NCBI GenBank assembly: GCA_965153455.1
Contig: OZ234496.1
Location: 2,356,001-2,420,000, forward strand
DNA: 64,000 bases
Reading direction: 5' to 3'
Source of the DNA: Sphagnum compactum
Taxonomy: Eukaryota > Bryophyta > Sphagnopsida > Sphagnales
Shown here one piece after another: positions 47,358-58,433 of the stretch; position 1 is the stretch's first letter; every line of letters starts with the position of its first letter. The position numbers and the translations under genes were made by a program. The notes under the pieces are model-generated. The model saw nothing but the letters and a program-made list of their open reading frames with translations. It ran no database searches and was not told the DNA's origin.

Positions 47358-47789
47358 ACACTAAATTGAGCAAATGGAGTGTGGTTGTCACATTATTATG
47401 TTGGCTAGAGTTTGGCTCTTAGTGAATATGTAGCTTAGTTTTTTAACTGGGAAGCTAGCAACAAACCCAAAAATAACTCTTGCATTTATATATATATATA
47501 TATATATTCTTGTTTCCAGAATTCTTCTCTAGATTTTATATATAGTTTGTAGGTTCTAGGGTTTTAAAATTTTTTTTTTTTTTTTTGGGGTTTGAAACTG
47601 AAGAGAAAAATTAAATCCAAGTCTATTTGCATCAGACTCATTGTAGTAGTTGTTGTTTACTAGGGTTTTTGGGCTTTTCCTTTTTTTTTTTTCACTTCAA
47701 TTTTTGTGATGTAGCCACCACATTGGGTATCATCCACAATTGGAATTAGTCAAATTTGGCTACAGGTCAGAGAGGAAAGTAGAAATTTT

Positions 47790-48020
47790 GGCTAAACCCT
47801 GCTATATTTGGGGGACCTTCTGGGAACCTGTTGTCTAAATATTGAGATTTTTTTAAGGGGGAAAAAAAAACACTCAAAAATCTGGTGACTTTGGCACAAT
47901 TTTTTCACCCCAAAATAATCCTTTTGTAAGAGTACCTTGGGAACTTGATGATGGGAACACAGTGGTAACACATCGGGAACATACCCAAAAAAAAAGAAAA
48001 AGAAAAATAATTCCCCACCT
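47790..48020. repeat. Dispersed repeat related to 17190-17660
   Basis: Both stretches carry, in the same order, a CCTGC start, a GGAACxxxxTGTCTAAAT block, a run leading to CTCAAAAATC, repeated GGGAAC words, and a closing run of A with C-rich CCCCxCC words. The match is patchy, so this is a low-confidence family. The 17190 copy lies upstream of RPN1. Confidence 0.35.
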
Positions 48021-48174
48021 TCCCTCCACCCAACCTTGAAAAAAAAAACCCAAAAGAAAAAAAAGAGAAAAAAGAAAAAGAAGTCCCCCCTAAAACCGTC
48101 TTGTCGGCTGCATGAAATTTCTATTTATTATTTCAAAATAGTTTGTCACCATTTTCAACTGGGTGAGTAGTAAA

Positions 48175-48684
48175 GAGCATCTCCACCAATGCCCAGTATG
48201 TGACCCTGCACTGGAAACCTTGGATGAGGTTCATCCACTCCAAGACTACTTACTACTGGGACCCTGAAAAGAAGCACAGCAGCTGTGCTTTCAGGGGGCC
48301 CTGGAGGGAGACTTGGAAGAGTTTAATAAACACAGTCAAATCATATTTATTGACTTCCCCTTGTTTCTGATTGGGTAAATAGTTTGATTGCTCCAAGTGG
48401 GTTGCTATTAGTAGTCTCCCACCCACTTGCAGTCCCCAAGTTTTCACTTGTATGGGTGGTGGGGTTAGAAAACAACAAGTTAATAACTAAAACTTGGATG
48501 TGAGAAATATATTTTTGCAGGAAGTGTGGGTCACATACTGAACATTGACGGAGATGCTCTCTATCTAAAACTGACTCATTTGTAAAATTGGAAAAGAACA
48601 AGTTAATAACTAAAACTTGGATGTGAGAAATATTTTTGCAGGGTGGTGGGTCACATACTGAACATTGACGGAGATGCTCTCTAT
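48175..48684. mobile_element. MITE-like inverted-repeat element with duplicated right end
   Basis: The left end, AGAGCATCTCCACCAATGCC then CAGTATGTGACCC, reappears in reverse complement at about 48525-48562 and again at about 48648-48684 (GGGTCACATACTGAACATTG then ACGGAGATGCTCT). The AGAGCATCTCC terminus resembles ends common to plant MITEs. The right end lies in a 123-bp tandem duplication (48472-48594 and 48595-48712), which explains two right termini. Internally 48260-48297 folds as a hairpin (CCCTGAAA with TTTCAGGG, AGCACAG with CTGTGCT). There is no coding capacity. A target duplication was not confirmed. Confidence 0.6.
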
Positions 48685-49059
48685 CAAAAACCGACTCATT
48701 TGTAAAATTGTAATGCTGTTGTTGATTGATTAGAAAGAGAAGAAAATGAAAACCCAAAAACATGATGAATGAGTAAGTAACTACTGCCAAGTCCAGTTTT
48801 TTCTTTTTTCTTTTTTTTTTGGGCCAGAGCTCCTGAGGCAAGCAAGCTGGTACAGAGAGAGAGACACACACACACACACACAAAGAGACACAGAGAGTCA
48901 GTAAGTCATTCAGTTCTGGAGTTGTTGGGTGGGTGGGTGCTGCTGGTTCTGTTCTTTTCTTTTCCTTTTTTGGGTTTTGATGAAATTGTCCAACCTCTCT
49001 CTCTTCTTGTCAGTCTGACAAGGAGGAGCAAGCAGGTCAGGAGGAAGCCTGGAGGAAGT

Positions 49060-49160
49060 GGGGTGGGAAGGGAAGGGAAGGGAAGGGAAGGGAAGGGAGG
49101 GAAGGGAAGGGAAGAGAGGAGAGGAGAGGGGAGGGGAGGGGAGGAGAGGGAAGGGGAGTG
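49060..49160. repeat. Purine-only GGGAA tract
   Basis: About 100 nt almost entirely of G and A on the plus strand. It begins as repeated GGGAA units and grades into GGAGA and GGGGA units. Regular runs of three or four G could form G-quadruplexes, and the homopurine mirror symmetry could form triplex DNA. Confidence 0.88.
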
Positions 49161-49199
49161 TTTGTCAGTCTGAAAACTTCTGATTTCTTCAAACTCAGA

Positions 49200-52100
49200 A
49201 GGGGGTTTCAAATTTTTTCTGGCAACTGTTTTCAAATTGTAAGAGTCTCACATGGGGTCTTGAGAGCCTTGAGTGTTTTTTTTTTTTTTTTTTTAATTTA
49301 TGACTTTTTAGGGTGGTTATCTTTTCAGAGGAGGGAAATTTTTAAATAATTAATAATTATTATAATTATTATAATTATAATGCCAAAAAAAAAGTTGCGC
49401 TTTTAATGGTTTTCCAGTACCTACTTTCTGTTCACACTTGAAATCCTAAACCCTAAACCTAGTTCCCTAGTGTAGTAGTGTTGAGTCTAGTTTCATCATA
49501 CACCTTTTTTTTTATATATAATTTTTTTAAACAATGTTTTTAGGGTTCCAGGGTGGGGTGGGGTGGGGTGGCTTGGCTTAGGACTGGGACCTTCTTCACT
49601 CAAACTTACCCAAATCTGCCAAATTTCAAATTCACTAGTAGTTAAGTTTTTTTGGGGGTCTTCTATCAAGTTCCAAATTGAAACTTGAAAACAAGCAAGT
49701 TTTAGAATCTAGTGATGGTAGTAGTAGTGTTCATGGAACCCAATTCCATGTGGAAAAGTACACTACAAGTCTAGACAAAGTGCTTCGACATTTTGGTGTG
49801 ACATTGTCAAAAAAATTTAAGTGCATAATCGATCGATTTTTAGGGAAGATTCCGCCCATTTCTAGGTAGTTTAAATTACAGAATGGGCTATTGGGTCGCG
49901 TAACTGGGGACCCAATGTTGGTAGCGTATTGGTCACTCATTTGGTCAAATTGATTCATGCAATGCAATGGGATTGGGAAGGATCTTTGCCCCCAATTCCA
50001 TAATGCAAAAAACACACACTATTGCCACTATGCTATGTGGAATCCTCCCTCCTAAACCACCAATTTATGAAAGTCATTCCAAAATGGGTTTTAATTGCAC
50101 TCCTACAACAACCACCACCTCTCCTCTCCTCTCCTCAAGCACTAGCATGAATTGAACCCTAAACCCTAAACCCATAATGGATGACTTGATGATCACAAAA
50201 ATTTGGAAGGACTTTGTATGTGGGTCCCATAACAACCCTACTTAATATGAATGAATTTGAAAAACTTGTGGCATTGTCACAAAAAATGAGTTCAATTCTT
50301 TGATGAGAAGGCAATTCTTGCAAAATTCAAGGATAACCTTGATTGGCTTGTGCATACCATTGGCTTGTGCATACCACCTTAGATAACAATCTTGTAGGAC
50401 CAATTAAAAAGCTTATGGATAGAGATGAATTTTATTGGATGAAGAGGGCACAAGTTAGTAAGAAATGTTTTTTGGGTGGGCTAACAAAGAGACATCTCCA
50501 TCCCCAAAGGTACATACATGTCTTTTAATGTAACACCTTCAATGGCTTTTTAGGGCCTTTTAATGCAACTCCTAATGGCTTTAGGAGGGCTTTGGAAGTT
50601 GGGGTTGGGAAGGGGGGGGTAGGGGCGTGCAATGGAACTACCATTGATCAACTCTATCCACAAAAGTGTGTTTCTTTTGATGTCACAACTTCAAGAGGGA
50701 TGTTTAATAAGGGGGATTGTAATGGAATGACCACCCACACACTTTGATCCCATTAAAATAATAATAATAATAATAACAATAAAGGTGTGTGTTCACACTT
50801 GGTGTTAGGGACTCTAGTGTTGAGTCCATTAACACCATACTAGTCATTTAAGACTTGAAATTACTTATTGTCAAGATATTGAGCCAAAAAAAAAAGGATT
50901 TTTATCTTAAAGTAACATTCGCTTAACATTAAGCTATTGCCCATTTAACATTGGGTGCCACCTAGGATGCCACCTAGATTTTCATTTAACATTGATTTAA
51001 CATCAAGTGTGAATGCATCATAAGGACGATAGGTCTTGTGTGGGCAATAAGAAAGAGGCTTTTTGCAAATAAGCTTATGGGTGATGCAACAACCACCATT
51101 AGTATAGACTTTTTGAGTCCTTCTCTCTAACTTGTGTGCACTAGAGAGAGAGAGAGACTAGGTAGAAAGTGGAGTAGAGAGAAGCCAAGTACATAAGGGG
51201 ATGATAAATTTGGCATAGTGGAAAGCAAAAAATAATAATATTATATTATTATATTTATATTGGAAATGAGAGCACAAGAAATAAGTAGAAATGGGTATTG
51301 TGTTTTGTCCTCTAGCCTATACTACTACCCTAATTAATGTGAGAATTTTCTTTTGAGTGTGAACAAATCTCCCATCAGCGAGATTTCAGGAGCTCCAATT
51401 CACCATAAAAAGCTTGAGCTTTAAATGAAGCATTCAATGAAAGACTAAGTGACAGACCTGATGAGTTGATCATTATTATACCCACAACTCCCAGGTAGTG
51501 CAGTGCACTTGACTATGGGTTAAATCATAGCACGCTTGTAACTTACTCTAGCCTTGATGGTGGTCAGGCTCCATCCCTCAATCCTTGTGTTATTATTATT
51601 CACATTCAAGGAGTAAGCCCATTAATGAATGCCACAAAGGTAATGGTCAACATGTAGTTGACAACAAAATAGTTTTTGCAACTACTAAGTAGTAATAAGG
51701 CTAAGATATTCTACAATAAGTAGAAGCTTGATCATGTATAATAGCCCAAAACCTTTTAATTAATTAATTAATTTTTATTTGTTTATTTTTACTTGTTTAT
51801 TGTGGAGCAGGTAATCCTGGAATCCAACACACCCATTTCTTTTTGCTCCATTTTCATACCCCCAAAAAAAATAGAAAGGAGGACCCACTTTTTGCTCCCC
51901 CCCAAATTAATCCAACCCAATGTCAAATTTTGGATCCATAGAGGAGGAATGAATGAATGAATGAATGAAAAAAATAAAATTATATATATATATATATCAA
52001 TATCTTTGGGGTGCTAAAAACATAATTTTGTGAAAAAAAGAAAGGAGGAATCTTTTAGGGTTGGAATATTTCTCTTTATGGAAATGGAATTCTCATCTTC

Positions 52101-52700
52101 AAAATACAATAAATTATTGAACACTGAAATGTTGAACTTGCCATGGTTTGGTATTGCAGTGTGCTAGGGTTTAGGGTTTAGGGTTGATGTTAAAATGTTC
52201 CACATGACATTTACAAGAGCATCATCAACCCAATATCACAAGTGTTTCAGACTCTGGGCCTGTGTCTAGAAAATGAAGACCCAACAAACTACTTGAGATT
52301 TGTATGGGTCTTGAGAGTTCAGTTTGTTTGTGAGTGTTCATCTTTCATAAGCCAACAACAACATAAGAAATTGGCATGAGAATAGGGAAGGCCAATTTTC
52401 AATCCTTAAGATGATGATGGCCTGTCTGTTCCTCTCACACAACTCCATCATTTTTCTGCATTGAGCTTGAACTCCACAGCTACTGAGCTTGATACTGAGC
52501 TTGAGACTTCTGCGGGTTGGATGGATCTTGAAAGAACTTCATATTCTGAATGTTCTGGTGTGAAGCTTACCATTTAACAGAACACCCGACACCATTGCTA
52601 AATATTGCCCAACACCATTGCCAGATGCGATAATCCATCATCCCCTTGTGAGAGCATAAAGCACAAATTCTCTCCATGTATGAACTTCCCAACAAGTCTT
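49200..52700. other. Gene-poor interval with short telomere-like motifs
   Basis: No gene was recognised. CCCTAAA pairs occur near 49448 and 50156, and TTTAGGG repeats near 52166-52183. Simple repeats include (GGGGT)n near 49551-49570, (ATA)n near 50757-50777, (GAAT)n near 51949-51968 and (TA)n near 51981-51997. A GGCTTGTGCATACCA duplication lies at 50345-50380. Open frames are under 80 codons and unremarkable. Confidence 0.55.
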
Positions 52701-52736
52701 CTTCTTCATGTGCAACTTTCTCACACACATCATCAG

Positions 52737-53400
52737 CTAGCATGGGGAATAGAAGACTCGAAGGGTAATCGACTGAGAAAGGTTAAGCACTTTTTGCACC
52801 CACAAAGTTTGGTGCGATTGGTGATGGCAATTTAAGCTACTAGAGAAAGAAAGGCTCGAGCTTTGCTGCCAGTGCTTCTTGGAAATTGGTTCTTGTCCAA
52901 TACCTGCAGATGATCCTTGCAAATAACATGAACTTATGTAAAAGTGTGTGCCTCTGGGTTGAGAAACTTCAGAGCAACAACAATTATTGCATCGTAAGTA
53001 AGTACACAAACTATTGCAAAGCATCATCCACTGGGAACCAGAACTAGAAGTTGCAAAGCCAAACAAACTCCCAAAATCATTTATATTTTTTGCAATTTAT
53101 TTAGTCACCTAGAGTTAGAGGTTTTGGGACTAAAACATGTGACCCCCAAAACAAAATTGAACATCACCTCTCCTTCACTGTTGTTGAGAAGACTCTGTGG
53201 CAGATGAGCTCTTGACCACATCAGATGAGGCATCGAGTGGGTGAGATGATCCATCAGCAAGCAAAATAGTTGGATGCAGCAGCTGGGAAGATTGTGTTGG
53301 GAATAAACTAAGTGCAGGCTCTTGGAAACAAAAACCTATCTGCTTCTTCTTTCTCTTCCAATTGTTTGTTGATATCAGGAATTCAAAGAGTAGGGTTTAG
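52737..53400 (-). pseudogene. Possible gene fragment of unknown identity
   Basis: Composition here is less AT-rich than in the surroundings. On the minus strand an open stretch from about 53395 to 53180 reads through WKRKKKQIGFCFQEPAL, SQLLHPTILLADGSSHPL, then DASSDVV and ATESSQQQ before a TGA stop. This looks like the C-terminal exon of a Ser-rich protein. A second minus-strand frame (53066-52737) follows it. I recognise no family. It may be a decayed exon or chance; nothing shows expression. Confidence 0.2.
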
Positions 53401-54968
53401 CATTCTACTAGCTTGTTGACAAGCCAAAAAAACCCATCTCTCCTCCTCTGACATAACCATGACACATCGCACTTCTAGGTGAAGATCTTGGTTCTAAACC
53501 CAAATTTCTGCATCACCCCAATCCAAGAGTCCTTAAAAAAGGAACAAAAGCATATTAATTTGGTACTCTAGTTTACAAAGTTGTTTTCCTTCCGTGAAGA
53601 AGAAAGCTCGTGTTCATTTGAACTTAAACTTTTGCACACCGAGCTTCTTGCTATGTATTTTGCAAAAGTTTAAGTTGGTTTTAGGAAAGTTGATCATGTA
53701 AAAGATTGGACATCCCTTATCAAATGGTTTTATCACTTAAATTTGATTTAATATGTGTGAATTCATGGGAAATTCAATGTTGGAAAGGTCTATAATTATT
53801 TTATGTGAATTTGTGATATTCAAGATCGCATCAAATGTCTTTTCTCTTTCTTGAGAATCAAGAATAAGCATGCCTTCTTGAGGTACACAATTATGTTGGT
53901 AGAACTAATCATATAGTTTTGCATGACAAACATGTTGAAATAGTGGAGCGTACCATGCAATAATGCATAGTGGAAATGAAAAGAATGGTTGATGTAATTT
54001 TAATATTTTATTTTTTTATGTGTCACAATTCATTCTATGATCAATGTTTTACCATTCTTACTTTCTCATGATAGGGCAATACGCTCTACGCAATAACGAT
54101 ATCTTTAGTGGGGAGGGTTAAATTTCATATGCCAAATATATTTCAAATAGTTTTTTTTTTAAATGTCAATTCAACTGTTTCATTTCCTCTTGATTGAAAC
54201 ATGACTTTGAGGACATTAACTTTGTGAGTAGAGAAGATTGAGAAGCAAGAATGATGATGTAAACAAAAGTTATGGGTTTACAAATCATAACATTATTTCT
54301 ATTATTGAATTGTTGTTTTAGGAATTCGGAAGGAAATTTTGTGTGCACATAGAGGACTTCAAGCCTTTTGAAAATTAGTCTTGAGTGGAACAACTTCAAG
54401 CTCTATTTAAGCTAGGAATTGAAACACATAATTGAAATGATTGGGACAAATCTTTCATCCTTGTAGTTGAAGTTGTTGAGTATGTATGACGATCTGTGCT
54501 TACCATATACAAAGAAGGAGATCAATAAGACCGATTGGTTTCTACTTGTCGATTGATTTCCTTTCCACAATTGTGTCAAGAACTTCAAAAATGTTAGTTT
54601 TTGACTTCCTCATTGACCAAATGGATTTTTTAAAATATTATCCCTTTACCCATTTTGGGTTAGTTAAAAGATCAAACTTCAAACTTTAAGCAAAAATGAA
54701 TGAAGTTTCCCAAAAATAACCATGTATAATACTCAATTTCTAGCAAGACCAAACTATCCAAGGGTGTAACAAACTTGACCAGATTATTCATAAATACATG
54801 CATAGGAGAAATGTGATATAATTTAAATGGTAAGGTGCTTTCTGAAGTTAGTTGATTCTTAAATCAATTTGCATAAAACCCTTTTAATTATCTTCAATTT
54901 ATTGCTTGAAGCCTTTAAAATGATGGTGCTGAATGGAGTTGTTACACATTGGAATTAAATAAATGCAA

Positions 54969-55224
54969 TGTTGGATGAAAAAAAATGGGTTAGTTAATTG
55001 AATTATTCAAAAACTTATAGAATAATATCTCTTGATCCCTCTCCTTTTATTTAATCTACTCACCTTTTTACTATATTCTTTTTTACTTTGTATTAGAGTC
55101 AATATTTTATATTTCTTTCTCAAATTAACATCTTCAAATAAAACAATCTTAGACTTTGGATCATTTTATTCCTTCAAATGACTATAAGATAATATCATGC
55201 ATATTTCTATAGCCCAAACCAACA
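54969..55224 (+). repeat. Copia 5' LTR
   Basis: 256 bp with perfect 6-bp terminal inverted repeats TGTTGG/CCAACA. It ends directly before the primer-binding site. Substantial divergence from the 3' LTR indicates an old insertion. Confidence 0.75.
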
Positions 55225-55314
55225 TGGTATTAGAGCTCTAATGAAAAGCATAATAAATTTTATTATAAAAAGCTTAACAAAAGAGCTTGGAGGAAAATAT
55301 AATAGTAGGACAAG

Positions 55315-55538
55315 ATGGAGCTCAAGGTGGAAGATATGGACAACTTTTTTTTAAAGGAAACAACCATTTCTCAAACAACCTTTCCAAGGTCTATATCATT
55401 AATTTATGTTTCCATGCCAAAATCCAGTCACTTAGCTAGAGGCCAAAACTACTCCATGTGGTCATTTTGCATGATGAACCTGCTACCAAAATAAAACATT
55501 TAGAAGTATGTAAAAATTCCACTAAATAATTTCATATT

Positions 55539-55592
<54 letters not shown>

Positions 55593-56290
55593 TAAATGCC
55601 TCAACTATTACAAACATGTCAATCAACTTGACACCATAATTATTTCATTAGAAAGTTCACATACCCAAACTCATGAACTAGGAATATCTCAAAGAAAAGT
55701 ACATAGCAAAGTCCAAATCTAAAAAACTAATGTTGTCAAAAAGAATTGTGACCATGAAAAAAGAGGGAAAATAAAAGTATGGATGATTACTTTAGAAACA
55801 TCAAAAATACTTCGAAACACTTGAAAGGAATTGATTTTTCCATTGCTTTGGAACTAATCACACTCTTGACCTTTAATTATCTTTTGAATTACTACAATGT
55901 GTTTTCCAAAACCTTAATTATCAAAGACATTTTGCCCTACTTCAAAGAAATAGAATACAAATTGTTGAATGAAGAAATGCATATCAAAGTCAATTGTGAA
56001 AATAAGATGGTTGGTGATGCCATGGCCATACAAGGGTGGAACAAAAGAACCAAAAACCAAATCAACTCCTAACACATGAATAACTTTAGAAAACAAGGAA
56101 ACACTTCAATGAGATTACATAGAATAGAAAACATGTTTAGAAGAAGTGCCACAAAAGAAGGAAAAGGTAGCAAGTTATAAATTTCATCAAGGACACATTA
56201 CAATGGATCTAGGCTAGGAAATTATCAATTTTGTGGCACCAAAGGACATTGGGAATAAGAATGCAGAATGGAAAAACTAATAACCAAAAT
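55315..56290 (+). pseudogene. Copia gag remnant
   Basis: It starts MELKVEDMDNF and reaches RGQNYSMWSFCMMNLL, matching the N-terminal GxNYxxWxFxMxNLL block of Copia gag. A stop follows. A second open stretch (55779-56072) reads MDDYFRNIKNTSKHL and DILPYFKEIEYKLLNEEM, the UBN2-type gag domain. The zinc knuckle near 56215-56270 reads YQFCGTKGHWE*EC: the first Cys is replaced by Tyr and a stop interrupts it. It is non-functional. Confidence 0.8.
55541..55589. repeat. (AT)n microsatellite inside the Copia element
   Basis: An uninterrupted AT dinucleotide tract of about 48 nt within the gag remnant, expanded after the element lost function. Confidence 0.95.
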
Positions 56291-56458
56291 TTAAAAGCTT
56301 AATAATCAACTTCAAATTTTATCAAACAAATAATAGACATATGCATTATATGAAACCCACCTTTCATCACAAAGATGAAAGAAAAACACCTCATGAAAAT
56401 AACAAGAAACGAAAGAAAGGTTAAAGAATCACCTAGGTGAAATATCATTTGATTATTC

Positions 56459-56750
56459 ATGGTACTTTGATTTTAAAACCACTAGGCATGTAACAAAAAA
56501 TAAATTTTTTTTGGTGTCCATGGATGAGTCACCCTTAAATTCATCCATAGCCACTACTAGTGGAGAAAGCCACAGTGTTGTAGAAGAAGGGACCATGTTT
56601 GCAAAAATCCAAAAGTGGAAAAATTTAAAACATATCCAAAATGATGTATGTCTTGAGCATCAAGAGAAACCTATTTTTGTAGGATCTATCATAAATGTTG
56701 GATTTGGCACGTTGAAACTTACCTTAATGCATGCATGGTTAAAAACATAA
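56459..56750 (+). pseudogene. Copia protease and pre-integrase remnant
   Basis: WYFDFKTTRHVTKN corresponds to the protease motif WxxDSGASxHVT; the catalytic DSG is now DFK, so the enzyme is dead. ESHSVVEEGTM follows as in intact elements. KHIQNDVCLEHQEKPIFVGS matches the pre-integrase pattern IQNVxYVPxxxKNLLSVGS. Downstream, 57560-57620 has a HIKMLHITCVHHCVNA frame that could be a worn RNase H end, but this is weak. Confidence 0.7.
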
Positions 56751-58167
56751 AATTTGAGGTATGTAGTCCTAAGAAAAACATATGTGAGAGGGAAAATGTT
56801 GTATATGCTAGAAGTCGAATATCTACCCAAGTCTAAAGTCAACATGGACATAGCAAATCTCACATGATAATTGAGTGATAGATCTATTCCATGAATTTTG
56901 ATAGGCATATATGAAAAAAAAAGACATGTGCATGTGTTATGTGCCATCACTTTGAAAGGTGGTAACCTTTTGAGATGCAATCATCTATGAAGGTGCACAT
57001 CATGGAGTCGAGAAAAGTTGCTTGAATTAAAAACATGGAAAAATGATGAACCATTAAGGGAATTACAAGCGGTAATGGAACATCATCAAGTGGAAATGCT
57101 AATAGAAACATGGAAAGGACGATCATCATGTAGATAATCATCCTACAACCAAATTCAGTCTTTCATCTATATTGTATTAATTCAATTCAAATTCGTCAAC
57201 CCTTAATAGTTTACAAACAAAAACAATATAAAAACATAAAGGTTGTTAGAAAAACCCTAAAATTGAAAGATCATCATGTATTTTGGGTTTGAATTAAAGC
57301 AAGGAATAGAAAACATTTTCATTGATCAAAAGTCATATATACTTTGATTGTAAAAAGGTACATCATGAGTGATTGTCATCCATCAAACACACCATTATTG
57401 AAAGGGATTAAACTAAAGGAAACACAAACCTCTATAAGGCAGGATTGACAGTGAAAGTTTCATCAAATTTTTGAATGAACTCATGTACCATTTTACGATG
57501 AAACCTTTTAGAATTCATCTCAATTTACCAAAGAACTCACAAGGAATGAACACATAAAAATGCTACATATAACATGTGTTCATCATTGTGTAAATGCACT
57601 CACAAAAATCTTGGCAATTTTTTTTTTGAAATGTAAACAATTGATGGGATTGCAAAGCCTAGAGCCAAAGCTAGAGTTTGAAGGAGCAAAAAATGAACAA
57701 AATCTTGGGAAAATTCAACTTGGAGACCAGTGGTCGAAATTATGTTTATCTTCTTTTATCAAGTTGCTCTTAAGGCTAACAAGATTCTTACAAATTGTCT
57801 TCTTTTGCAAGGAATCATCTCCAAACTAGAGAGACATTCACCTCCTTCAACCGTCGCTTGCATAATAATTGTTCGGGAGCAAGCTCACCATAACAAAATG
57901 ATCAAATTTTTTTGACCGTATTAATTAAAGTGTAATTTCATATCATAGTAAAAGGAATAATGGAAATGCCATACCAAGGGACATGATCACACTCAAACCA
58001 AATAACAATGTTATCAATTCATGAAAAAACATGATAAATGTTGAAAGGAGCACAATCTTGTGTGTTCCTTTCTATTCCTTTTTTGTTCTTTTCTCTTTTT
58101 CAAATTCTATACTATTAGGGTTTGGTAGATGTCCATTCCTTCCACCCATTAGGGTTTGAGGGTGTGG

Positions 58168-58433
58168 TGTTGAATGAAAACCCCATAAAAGTATTCATCT
58201 CCATTCATCCCCTGGTGGATTATTTAATAATTAGTAAAAAAATCCATAAACTCATATATTAATATCTATTAATCCCTTCACCTATCTATTTTCTTGTCCT
58301 TTCTTCTGTTTTTTGTCATAATCAATAAACTTTAATATTAGCATCTTCAAATACAAATGGACATGAATTTTGGATCAATTTACTACTTCACATGACTAAG
58401 ATAATATTTCATGGTTTTATAATTAGAACAACA
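58168..58433 (+). repeat. Copia 3' LTR
   Basis: 266 bp beginning TGTTGAATG and ending GAACAACA. It is preceded by a G-rich stretch (AGGGTTTGAGGGTGTGG) in the polypurine-tract position. It shares ordered blocks with the 5' LTR but with many substitutions and indels. Confidence 0.7.

Larger units (their letters stand above)
54969..58433 (+). mobile_element. Decayed Copia LTR retrotransposon
   Basis: Two diverged LTRs flank a shortened interior. The 5' LTR is 54969-55224 (TGTTGG...CCAACA) and the 3' LTR is 58168-58433 (TGTTGA...CAACA). They align through ATCTTCAAATA, TTTGGATCA and GACTATAAGATAATAT. The primer-binding site TGGTATTAGAGCT (55225-55237) directly follows the 5' LTR and fits the initiator tRNA-Met site of plant Copia elements (TGGTATCAGAGC). 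Gag and protease remnants are in the expected order. At about 3.5 kb it is shorter than the usual 4.5-5 kb, and most of integrase and reverse transcriptase is missing or unrecognisable. TGCAA before the 5' LTR and again a few bases past the 3' LTR may be the target duplication. Confidence 0.85.

Noticed and set aside
51490-51545. tRNA-like T arm (CTATG-GGTTAAAT-CATAG)
   Set aside because: No acceptor stem or anticodon arm can be formed around it.
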